Shown in pieces: positions 12,503-23,350 of a DNA stretch of 64,000 bases. A model generated the notes under the pieces. The model did no database searches. It was not told where the DNA came from and saw nothing but the letters and a program-made list of their open reading frames with translations. A program made the position numbers and the translations under genes. Positions within the stretch are counted from its first letter, which is position 1. Every line of letters begins with the position of its first letter. Source of the stretch: Tetrahymena elliotti 4EA. Its lineage: Eukaryota > Ciliophora > Oligohymenophorea > Hymenostomatida > Tetrahymenidae. The stretch lies in NCBI GenBank assembly GCA_000231825.2, contig JH720335.1:472222-536221 (forward strand), read 5' to 3'.

Positions 12503-13741
12503 CTTTATTATAAAATTTGTAATTAAATTTCCAACAATAATTGATTAAACCTTTTTTAATAAATTTTATAAGGCACTGAATAAATAACAATTCATTGATT
12601 CTATTAGTGGTAAAATGAAAATATTTAATCTGAATTTTAGATTAATTATTATCATTCAATTTTTTAATTGATAGCTTAATAAAATTTATGAAAGCTAACC
12701 TTAATGTAAATTAATTATGTAGATATATTCCTGATGTTTATGTTACTAAATTTCATTTGATAAACCAAAAATAGTTATTTTTATTTCTTCAAAACAAACC
12801 ACATAACATTTTTCATAAAATTATTTTTTATTTTTCTAAAAAATTTTTATCCACATTTATTTCTTTTTCATTGATATTTATTAAGTTAAATAAAGAAGTA
12901 TCATGAATTTAAAGTAAAGTTATGAGTGAAAATTAGATCTTTTAATGATTTATGTAAATCAAATTTACTTTTCTTCTTTAAAGCATTTAATAAAGTAAAC
13001 TGTTTAAATTTATTCATTAATTTGTTATTTTAATTATTAATCAATAAACTAATTTTAATGTCAAATTTTATTATCAATAAGATAGTTCTATAATCATTAA
13101 AAAGATAATTAAAATTAAATCACATTAGATATTTTCCTTTAGATGTTTTCCTAACATTTGCGCTACTAAATTTAATTAGAAAAATCAAAAATTTATATTT
13201 TTATTCTTCCTAAAAAATTCATTAAAAATTAATTACTATCTAACATAAATTAAATTCTTAACAAATATTTCTAAAGATAGTTCTTATCATTATTTCATTA
13301 ATTTACATCATAATTATTAAATAAATATAAGAATTTGTTAGAGTTCGCATAAAAAATCTAACTTTTGTTAGATTGAAAGAAGTCAAATTATTTTCTATTA
13401 AATTAAGTAGTTAAGATTCAAAATATTTTTAAATTCAACAACAGTAAATAGAGTTAAATTTCTTAATTTAATTTGTCAATATTTGATCAGTACGTACATA
13501 TTATAATTTCAAATTCTAACAATTTTTACTAAGAAAATATAAATAGATTATTAATAATAAAAATGAACTTGAGAGCATAATTATTTTTAATGTAATATAA
13601 AATTTACAAACTCGATAACTCTATAGCATAAAATAAACACATACTATTTATATAAGGATTTTATTTATTTATTGAAATAATTAAACTCACTAAATTGCTT
13701 GATATTATTGTTTAGATAATATACTTTTGTTAAAAATGCTG
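12503..13741. other. Intergenic AT-rich region, nothing recognised
   Basis: About 1.2 kb of very AT-rich DNA between two minus-strand genes. No open frame with coding character was found on either strand, and no RNA gene. Confidence 0.5.
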
Positions 13742-16700
13742 TCATAAACCCACTAAATTTGTTAATATTAATAGTTATTATTATAAAATAATGTATAAAA
13801 ATTTGCAAATTACTTTGTCAGAAACACAGTTTGAAGCATCATAGCCTTATGGAAGTTTGGAATACTACTTAAAGAAGATAGTATAATTAGCATTTTTAGA
13901 ATTTTCTAAAACTCTACCACCAAAATATTTAATAACTCTTTCTATTTCTTACTTTTACTTCATTATTTCTGTGTTCTTTCTTTGAGCTTAGTCCAAATAA
14001 ATAGAAAAGTCAAATCCAGTGAAAATAGCTATTTATTTTTATTGAAAATAATTTAAATGATTTCATATTTTCATCAATATATTATATAAATACTTTTATT
14101 CCAGTCTTATCTATATTCTCTGTAATCTTCCAAAGGAACTTCCCCTTTGGCAGTATTGCAATCTTCTATCCATTTAAAGTTTAATATTTCTTTACCTAAT
14201 TTATATTAATAGTCAATTTATCAATCATCATTCAAATTTAAAAGAAATAAAATAATTTATTTGTAAAAAGCTAGATTGATAGAATATTTAAAAAATAATG
14301 ATGAATCTAGATTTTACCGCTAGTTAACATAGATAGAATTCTAAGCTAGTTTAAAGAAGAATTATTTGCTTTATTGGCATGCTAAGAGCTAGTTATTTAA
14401 TTACCAACAACAATTATATCTTCTGAGAAATGATCTTTTTCTTCACTGAGTTAATATCTAATATTGATTGCATTGAACAAATATTATTTTAAAAAATCAA
14501 TTAGAAGAAGTAATGTTACTGTTTTAAGAAATTATTTTAGCAAGTATTTAATTGCTAAATTTAATTTTAAGATAAGTTAATGTATCCTATCTTTTTGGTT
14601 TAATCCTAATTCTCAGAGTTAATTGAGCTTTATTTTTAAATTTTTTAAAAGCTGAAACCAAATCTCATTAAGCTACTATTATTTTGACTTGAGCCAGAGG
14701 GATAAACCAACTTTTTTTGAGAAATAAGAGATCCATTAGAAATTGTCGATTTCTTTTTGGATAAAAGATCAGCAATAGAAGATTTTTATGCTGTACTATT
14801 TTGATTTGTTAATCCAATAGGTTTTTTTGCAGTAAAAATATTTTTTTATTAACTAAGTTCAATAGGTTTCATTTATTTAGTTTATGAAGATTATTAGCTT
14901 AAATGTCCTTCAGATTCCACCTCCATTTTATTTTATGAAATTATCTATTGCTCAGATTTAGCACAAACCAATTTTTCATTTATTTATTTTTATTCAACTT
15001 GTTTTTAATCTTTTTAATTATTTAAATTACTTTCTTTGCTTGGATTTTATACAATTTTGTTCATACAAAAGTAATCTTGCATTGTTTTTTGTTGTTTTTT
15101 GATAGAATCCATTCCAACAAATAAAATTTTTTCTTCTGCTGTATCAGGTATTGAACTAGTGTGAATAGGTATTCTTGTATTTTAGCTCTGTTACTAATTC
15201 TGAGAAACAATACTCTCAATCTTAAAATCTGTTAATTCATACTTTTCTATTAATGATTCTTAAATCCTTCTCTTTTACCACTTACTTGTAAATTTTCCTA
15301 AATAACATTCTTAGATTATATCATGATAATACTATTCCAATTCTTCTTGGTATCTAATTTCATCTTTTAATTACTTCTATTATAGCTATTAGTAATGAAA
15401 TGTTTTCTACCATATATCTAATATGGTTTCCTCTTCTTAAGGATAATCATCTTTTTTTTTATATTAAATAGGTATGCTCTCAGCTTTAGTTTTCTTTTTT
15501 ATTTCTTTCTCTCTCTATAAAAGTTACATAAATTATTTAAATTAAATTAATAATATTAAACTATTATGTGTAATAATATATTGTTAAAAGCAAATATAAT
15601 TTGATAACCTGCTCTATTAAATTAAAAATTTCAATTCTTTCTTTGAATAAGTAATGTAAAAGATTGTTTCGTTAAGAAAAAATTAAAAGATATCTTCATT
15701 TTTCTTGATATATTGAAAGATTTGTTCACTTGAAATGTTTGAAAAAAACTTAAATATTTCTATGAAAGAATTCAAATGATATATAATTGGTTAAAAAGAA
15801 TTAAATGAGAATAATAAATTACATTTTTTTCATATTTTTAGTAAATTTTATCAACTCTAGTGGAGAGGTCGTTTACAGTTTTTAAAGGTTTAGGAACAAG
15901 ATACTCATGTGTAGTTTCTACAAATTTATTTTCAAGTAAACATTTTTCAAGCCAATGTATATTTAGGATAGGGATTTTTTAATTATGTGCATTTTCATAG
16001 TTTTTGTCACTTCCATCTAATAATATAAAAAATTAGTTTAGTTTAATTATAAATTAGATATTTTTGGGTATTTTAAATCATTTATATTTTTGTTAAAAAT
16101 AATTTTACAAAATATTGAATGAAATATTGTTTTTAAGATTTAGTTGTTTAGTAGAAGTTAAATTTGAATTAAATTTAAATTGGGCGGTAATTATTAATTT
16201 AATTTGAAATATACCTTTCCAAATAACAAGATCAACATTTTTGGTGAATTTCTTTTTGATATCTGCTCCTAATTTGCTAAGAATAGAATGTACTGAATTA
16301 GAGATATTTTCTCTGTCATTTGTATACACATCTACAAATACACTCTAAATATTTTAAAAATAAATTTTGTTATTGATCTGTTTTCCATTAATAATTTCCT
16401 ACTTACCTTTCCTTCTAATGGCTTTGTTTTTACAGGAGTAAACTCTTATTTGTTGACTGCCTTTTTTTACTTTTGATCGACAGCCAAATTCAAAGTAAAA
16501 TTATTTTTAGTTTTCTTATTAAACTGCCCAATGCTTGTTAGAGGGCGTTTTATATTTCTCTTTTTATTTAAATTGTTGCTTTAATCATCTTAATCTCTAC
16601 TTGATGAAGACTCAATAGAAGAGCTTGATGTGATCTCAAAGTTTTTTTTTTAATTATTTTCTTAATCAAAAACTGCATCTGTATTCCAAATATTCATTCT

Positions 16701-17231
16701 ATTAAAATCATCCTTTTTATCTGTCTCAGAAATATATGCATCATCTTACAATTCATACTATAATTCTTAATCCAATAAATATGTTGGTGGGTTTATTTCT
16801 CTTGGACTGAAATATCCAAAGAGATTTTGTTTGTCTTTTGATTTTGTATTTAAGAGTTTTGAAAAAGTGTTTCCAAAAATATCTCTTCCGCTTCTTGTCA
16901 TGCCTCTTTCCTTTTATTCTTCGCCCTCCTCTTCCATATCATACTCATTCCTTTTTGAGTAATTTATGTTTCTGCGATACTAGGAAAGAAATGTTGACTT
17001 TTAAGAATCCAAATTATTTGAATTCTATGAATCCTCCTACTTCTAATTAAATTTAGAATCATCCTCTTCAATAACTGAATATTTTAACAGAAGATCACGC
17101 AATTATTTATTATCCTATTTATTCACTTATTTATTGCTCGGTGTTTTAAGAATTGTGCTACAATTCGTTTAATATACATCACTATTCTTTTCAAATATCC
17201 TGGAAGACTATAAATTACTACTATTCATCAT
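13742..17231 (-). CDS. Multi-BRCT protein resembling microcephalin (MCPH1-like)
   Basis: Predicted 890-residue nuclear DNA-damage/chromosome-structure type protein. Seven exons: 17231-16407, 16344-16215, 16016-15823, 15514-14520, 14457-14318, 14195-14094 and 14028-13742. The N-terminal 275 residues are Ser/Asp/Lys-rich. BRCT1 (about residues 276-375) opens with SVFVDVYTNDREN, continues KLGADIKKKFTKNVDLVIWK and ends around ILNIHWLEKC. That order matches the N-terminal BRCT of microcephalins. A tandem BRCT pair lies at the C-terminus (about 690-890). It contains NQLRILSMLTSGKEIL followed by NFKWIEDC, then a second repeat with KYFGGRVLEN. The BRCT assignment is firm. The MCPH1 orthology is inferred from domain order and motifs, and other BRCT families are possible. 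A PCNA-box-like motif sits in the linker. Confidence 0.75.
15068..15091 (-). other. PIP-box-like motif in the BRCT protein linker
   Basis: Codons for residues of about 525-532 spell QKTMQDYF. This fits the PCNA-interacting consensus Q-x-x-(I/L/M)-x-x-aromatic-aromatic and is preceded by basic residues (KK). It lies in a disordered-looking linker between the single N-terminal BRCT and the C-terminal pair. The match is seen in the sequence; function is inferred. Confidence 0.5.
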
Positions 17232-17970
17232 AGCTTATTCAAACTTAATATTTCTGTTCTTTAAATTTTAATAAAAAAGCAAAAAATTTTAATTTAAAAT
17301 ATTGTTTGTATCTTTCTGATAAAAATACTGATTTATAGTAAAAACTAAATATGTTAATCTTGTTAATTAGTCAATTATTCAGCCAAATCAACTTTTTATT
17401 ATAAAAGTTAACCTAAAATACATCACTAATAAATAAAATCTTTAGATTACTTGATATATTTTCAAGCAAAAAAATAAAATAATAAAATCTCAAATTGTTT
17501 CATCAAAATTGAAAAATTATTTTTTATTTTTAAATTGAAATTTATCTTTCATTAATTAAATCTATTCATATCCAATAAGTTAAAATAAAGTACTAACACT
17601 CTCAAATAACATTTTAAATTATTTTTATATAACTTCTTTTTTACTTGTATTATCTTTATAATTGATTTTTATTTTTAAACTGAAATCAATCTTCAATTAA
17701 TTAATTAAGTCTATTTATATCCAATAAAAAAAACTCTCAAATAACATTTTAAATTATTTTTTACTTGTCTTATCTTATTTTCTATTGAATTAATTAATAA
17801 TAAGATTACTTTATTGCTCTCTACAAACACAGTATAATACTCCTCTGAATATTTTATTTAATGAATAAACAAATGCATTTAATTATGAATTTATTAATTT
17901 AAAATAACTTTATAAAAAGATAAAATAATATTCAATTTTATGCTTGAATCTAAATAGGAATTGAGTTTCT
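17232..17970. other. Intergenic AT-rich region, nothing recognised
   Basis: About 740 bp between the 5' end of the BRCT gene and the 3' end of the TLDc gene. There is a diverged local repeat: AAATTATTTTTTATT-like and ATTAATTAAATCTATTCATATCCAATAA-like segments occur near 17515-17590 and again near 17670-17760. No gene seen. Confidence 0.45.
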
Positions 17971-19114
17971 TCATAAACCAACAACTTCAAATATTTCTAT
18001 TTCACTTGTTTAAAAAAATTAATTTCCTCCATTTAAAGCAAATTCTGTAAGTCCTTCATTTTTACCATAGCTTTAGCAATTAACATAAGAATCTTGATTA
18101 CTATTTGAGTTGTCATAAAATCCAATATCATTTCCTTCCCCAACTCCTATAAAACTAATATCAGAATAAAATGCATGAGCACAATTTATTTCATTTGGAG
18201 TATATTTTTATTTTAGATCAAGAGAAAAAAGGAAAATATTATTAGGATTTTAAGGCAACCAGTCTTTATAATTTTTAATTTCAAAATCTGCATAGAATCC
18301 AAATCTTCTATTTTCTGATGTTTAGATAAGTAAAATTATATTACTTTTATCATTACACTTTTCATAAATCTTCAAATTTTAAAACCCATCATCAGTGGCT
18401 CTGTAAATAAGTTTTAATTTGATTTCTTTGTCACTTATCCATTTCTTGACCATTTATAATTCAATATTTAATATAATATTACTACAAGTGTTTTATAAGA
18501 GTGTATTAATTTCATTCTTTAATTCTTAAATCTAATCTTAGTGTTATTATTTTAAAGAGTCAATTTATTAAATAAAGATATTTTTAATTTCTTCAATTTA
18601 TTTAGCTAAAAAATCTGTCATATTTATTGATTCATCTTTTATTTTTTAATCAAATTATTTCTAATAATTGTTACAATTTAACTCTAGATGAGAAATCTTT
18701 TCACTCATTTATAGGATAACATCATTAGTATTTATTTCACTTTGAAGCAATTCGATGCTAAATCTAATCTTACCTAATAACTACTCAAATTCAAATTCAA
18801 TGGCCATCTTACTATTTATTGCTTATTGTAATCAATTAAATATGGTTTTTCATTAATTTACAGAATAATTCTTAAATTTCAGACAAATTTTAAATTTGCA
18901 AAAAAAAAGTGTGGAGTTTGTAGAACTACTCAACAGAGAACTTCTCTTTCCATTAAAAGTGAGGGTTATCATCATAAAGGAGAACTATTTCTATTTTTTT
19001 ATCAGCAACAAGTAACGTAGTTGAATAAGTTTTATCTTAATATTGTATTTAAAATGAACTTTTGGTGTGAATTTATTAAATTTCTTCATTTTATTATTAT
19101 TCTAATTAATCCAT
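17971..19114 (-). CDS. TLDc-domain protein with N-terminal coiled coil
   Basis: Predicted 367-residue protein from exons 19114-18862 and 18821-17971 (40-nt intron 18822-18861). Residues of about 85-200 are Gln/Glu/Lys-rich and likely coiled coil. Residues of about 205-367 form a TLDc domain: LIYRATDDGF opens it, RRFGFYADF and the cluster HAFYSDISFIGVG follow, and it ends NGGNQFF..SEIEIFEVVGL. TLDc domains occur in oxidation-resistance proteins (OXR1, NCOA7, TBC1D24), where several bind the V-ATPase. Ciliates carry many such genes. The frame would also start at an internal ATG (18807), but the open upstream reading MDQLEQQQNEEIQQ and a phase-preserving intron favour the longer form. The TLDc call is firm; the first exon is less certain. 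Confidence 0.8.
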
Positions 19115-19737
19115 TTTATTAACCCAAATTTTTATTAACAAATAAATAAATAAAAAAATACAAGATATTTTATAAAAAGCAACTCATAAAATGGCTCCTC
19201 TTTGCACTGTCTTTAATATTTATTAACTCAGCTAATTAGTTTTTTAAGATTACTCTTATTTTATAACCTTTCTAAATATTGAAAATAAAATAGTAAAACC
19301 TCAAGGCTCAATATTCTTCAAAGATATATTTTTTATTTTTAAACAGACAGAAAATGATAAATAATAAAAAATCATAAAACTATTAAATGAATGAAAGAAA
19401 GATAAACAAAAACATTTGTTTTTAGTATCAAATAAATAACTTTTGTGGTGAATCCAAATATATTTATTCATTAAAGAAATTCATTTTCTTGTCAGAATAA
19501 TAGATCAGAAATGAATCAAAATATCAGCATGCTTTATGCTTTAGGTCTGTTTATCTGTTCTATGTCAAAGTTTTGATGTCAATATTTACCATTCTTATAT
19601 TCATTATTGCAAAATAAGATTATTTCAATCAAACAATTTCAAAATTTATAAAAATTTAATAAATTAGTAAAAAAAGTATTTATAAATTGCGTTTTTAATT
19701 AGATTTTTTATCAAAAAGCATATAAATAAAACTAAAT
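19115..19737. other. Divergent promoter region, TLDc gene and pseudokinase 1
   Basis: About 620 bp between two divergently read genes. The last 250 bp share blocks with the DNA upstream of pseudokinase 2, for example ATAATAGATCAGAAAT near 19498 and 21560. The terminal ATAAATAAAACTAAATATG before both ATGs is also shared. This DNA was duplicated with the gene and probably holds the core promoter and 5' leader. Confidence 0.6.
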
Positions 19738-21321
19738 ATGCAATCATACAATCATAATAGGATAACTTTTGTTTCTTCAAATGAAGTATAAAATGGGTAT
19801 ACAATATTAGCAGAAAACTTAAATGATGAATAGGATAATTTAGACCCAGTTTTGCTTAATTATTTAAAATAGAAAGTTGATATCATGAAAGATTGCGATC
19901 ATCCTAATATTCTTAAGTATAAGGATCATTACATTCAAGATGATAAATTTATTATTTTGATGGGTGAATGCTAAACAATTTTAGATATTTAGATAAAAGA
20001 ACATTGTTAGTAAATGGGAATTCATTCAAATATATTTTTAGATTTAGCTCTTTAAATTTTAGATGCAGTAGAATATCTTCATTCTAAAAACTTATTCCTT
20101 TAGAATTTTAACAACAAAAACATACTTTTGGATAATGAGTTAAATATTTAACTGATTGACTATAACTTTAAATAAACAGTGAATACTCTTAAAGCTAATT
20201 AAGAATTTATCATAGGAGATAGATAGAAACCATACCGCTATTTTCCTCCTGAATAAATTCACCATAGCATAGAATAAGAGGTAGAGTAAACAATAGAAGG
20301 AGATATTTGGAGTGTAGGGATCTCACTGTATTTATTAGCAGGAGCAAATTTAGACCATATATACATGCTTACAAAAGGTTATGAAAATTATAAGACTTAA
20401 GAGTAGGTTGGCTAGGAAATAAATTTAATTCTTTAATAGATGCTTAGATAAAATCCTAAAGAAAGACCATAAATAAAATAAATTAAGAAAGAGCTTAAGG
20501 AAATACAAAAAAATTTAGCTATTGAAAATTAACAGGATAAATTTTAAGATGAAGAACAAATAAACCTATATATTAAAGCATAGATTTTGTATGAAAAAAG
20601 AAAGAATAAATAATCTCTAGAATTACTTGAAAAATTAATTGAAAAGAACAGTGAAAATGATATGTTTTATGCATGGAAAGCTAGAAATTTAGCCATTTTA
20701 GATGAGCTTGAATAATCACAACAATCAGCTGATTAAGCACTTTAAATAAATCCTTCAAATTATATAGCTTGTAATGTTAAAGGATATATTTATTCTATTA
20801 CTAATCAATTTGATGAAGCAGAAAAATACCTGAAGGCTTCAATGAAATTTAAACCATCATTTCTGATTGCTGCCTAGAATTTATGTAGAAATTATGAAGA
20901 TTAAAATGAAATAGAAAAAGCAATACATATGTTTGAGAATTTAAATATCTTAATTCCCAACAAAATTTTAATTCTTAACAATCTTAGCTGTTTATATTTA
21001 GATTTGAAAGATTATTTAAAATCTAAGTATTACTTCTTCAAATTACTTAGTTTACATCCTGATAATTACTATGCTTTATTTTATTTGGGATAAATATTTG
21101 AAGAACAATAATAAACTAATAAATCTAAATTATTTTACCAAAAAATAATTAAATTACAGGCAAAAAAAGACTTGACTTCTGCCATTAACTTGATAGGAAA
21201 TATTTATCATGATAATGAAAATTATTAAAAATGTCTGAAAAAATATAAAAAATGCAATTAAGTAAATCCTGATGAAGAAACTTTTTCATTTAATTTACAT
21301 TTGACGAAAACAAAAATTTGA
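19738..21321 (+). CDS. Pseudokinase-TPR protein, copy 1
   Basis: Intronless 527-residue protein. Residues of about 40-255 follow the protein kinase C-lobe pattern: YLHSKNLFLQN in place of the HRD region, DYN (141-143) for DFG, PPE (170-172) for APE, then GDIWSVG and KERP. The catalytic Asp is Asn, the catalytic-loop Lys is Asn, there is no glycine-rich loop, and no VAIK-type lysine is evident. It is therefore almost certainly catalytically dead. Residues of about 270-520 are a run of TPR-like helix pairs, such as SADQALQINPSNYIACNVKG, typical of protein-protein interaction. The neighbouring copy has exactly the same length. A scaffold or regulatory role is inferred. The kinase-fold and TPR assignments are well supported. 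Confidence 0.85.
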
Positions 21322-21766
21322 AAATAATTCAACTTAAAAACAACTTTTTATTTTAAATATATTCTTTAAATCTTTCAAGTAAACTCTTTAGCACATTCTA
21401 TTCTTAACTGTATTACCTCTTTTACCAATATTTTAAATATAACCATATTTATTTTTAATAATCTTTTAATGATCTGTAATTAAAGAAAATAACTAAATCT
21501 CTTGATCAATCAAAAGATATTTTTAATAGTATACAAATTCAAATTTTTTTTGATCAATATAATAGATCAGAAATAAATAGAAGATATTTACATGTTTTAG
21601 GTATTCCTATTTCTATCTGTTTATATGTAGAAGTTATTATGTAAATAATTTCTTTTATTTTAAAATCAGATTAAAAATTTATAAAAAAATTAATAAATTA
21701 AGAAAAAAAGATTTAGTTTTTAATTATTTTTATTGTCAAAAAAAAAGCTTATAAATAAAACTAAAT
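21322..21766. other. Spacer between the tandem pseudokinase genes
   Basis: 445 bp holding the 3' end of copy 1 and the duplicated upstream region of copy 2. It shares ATAATAGATCAGAAAT and the pre-ATG block with the DNA upstream of copy 1. No gene seen. Confidence 0.55.
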
Positions 21767-23350
21767 ATGCAATCATATAATCAAAATAGGATAACTTTTG
21801 TTTCTTCAAATGAAGGATAGAGTGGGCACACAATATTAACAGAAAATTTAAAAGATAAATAGGGTAATGTTGACCCAGCTTTGGTTAATTATTTAAAATA
21901 GAAAGTTGAGATCACGAAAGATTGTCATCATCCTAATATTCTTAAGTACAAGGATAACTACATTCAAGATAATAAATTTATTATTTTGATGAGCGAATGC
22001 TCAACATCTTTATATATAAGGATATAAGAACTATATTATTTGGCAGGGATTAATATAAATATATTTTTAGATTATGCCCTTTAAATTTTAGATGCAGTAG
22101 AATATCTTCATTCTAAAAATTTATTCCTTTAGAATTTTAACAACAAAAACATACTTTTAGATAATGATCTAAATATTTAACTAATTGACTATAACTTTAA
22201 ATAAACAGTGAATACTCTTAAAGCTAATTAGCAATTTGTCATAGGGGATAGATAGAAACCATACCACTATTATGCTCCTGAATAAATCCATAATAGTAAA
22301 GAATCAGAAGTAGAGTAAACAATTGAAGGAGACATATGGAGTGTAGGAATATCACTGTATTTATTAGCAGGATCTAATTTAGATCAATTATATATGCTTA
22401 CAAAAGGCTTTGAGAAATATAAAACTTAAGAGTAGGTCAGCTATGAAATAAACTTAATTCTAGAATAGATGCTTAGATAAGATCCTAAAGAAAGACCATA
22501 AATAAAATAAATTAAGAAAGAGCTTAAGGAAATACAAAAAAATTTAGCTATTGAAAATTAACAGGAAAAATTTTAAGATGAAGAAGAAATAAACTTGTTT
22601 ATTAAAGCCTAAATTTTATTTGAAAAGAGAAAAAATAAATAATCTCTAGAATTACTTGAAAAATTAATTGAAAAGAATAGTAAAAATGATATGTTTTATG
22701 CATGGAGAGCTAGAAATTTAGCTACTTTAAATGAGCTTGTATAATCACAACAATCAGCTGATTAAGCACTATAAATAAACCCTTCTAATTATTTAGCTTG
22801 TAATGTTAAAGGATATTTTTATTATCTTACTCATGAATATGCCAAATCAGAATAATACCTGAGAACTACAATAGATTTGAAACCATCATTTCTGATTGCT
22901 GCATAGAATTTATGTGGAAATTATTAGGCTCTTAATTTAATTGAAAAAGCAATATAAATGTTTGAGTAATTAAATAACTTAATGCCAAACAAAATTTAAA
23001 TTCTTCACAATCTTAGTTGTTCATATTTCCAGTTGAAAGATTTTACAAAATCAAAGTATTATTTATCCAAATTACTTAGCTTATATCCTGATAATTACTA
23101 TGCTATATTTTATATGGGATAAATATGTAAAGAGCACTAATAAAACAATAAGTCTAAATTATTTTACAAAAAAATAACTAACTCAGAGCTAAGAAAAGAC
23201 AATCCTTACACCTTGAACTTAATTGCAACCATTTATTATGATCAAAAAAAATATGAAAAAAGTTTGAAGAAATATAAAAAATGCCATAAACAAGATAGTA
23301 ATTAACATTCATATTTATATAATTTAACATTCATGAAAACAAAAGTATGA
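21767..23350 (+). CDS. Pseudokinase-TPR protein, copy 2
   Basis: Intronless 527-residue tandem paralogue of the gene just upstream, the same length and alignable end to end without visible gaps. It keeps the inactive features LQN instead of HRD and DYN instead of DFG. It has a canonical APE (YYAPEQ) where copy 1 has PPE. GDIWSVG and the C-terminal TPR-like helices are retained. Differences concentrate between the first kinase segment and the catalytic loop, and in the last TPR units. No stop or frameshift occurs in either copy, so both appear maintained. Same inferred role as copy 1: pseudokinase scaffold. Confidence 0.85.

Noticed and set aside
18899..18910. Run of nine T on the minus strand after a GC-richer patch, suggesting a Pol III small RNA
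   Set aside because: The same patch translates smoothly in the ciliate code as part of the TLDc protein (DDNPHFQWKEKFSVEQFYKL), joined in phase to the next exon. No tRNA or snRNA fold was apparent.
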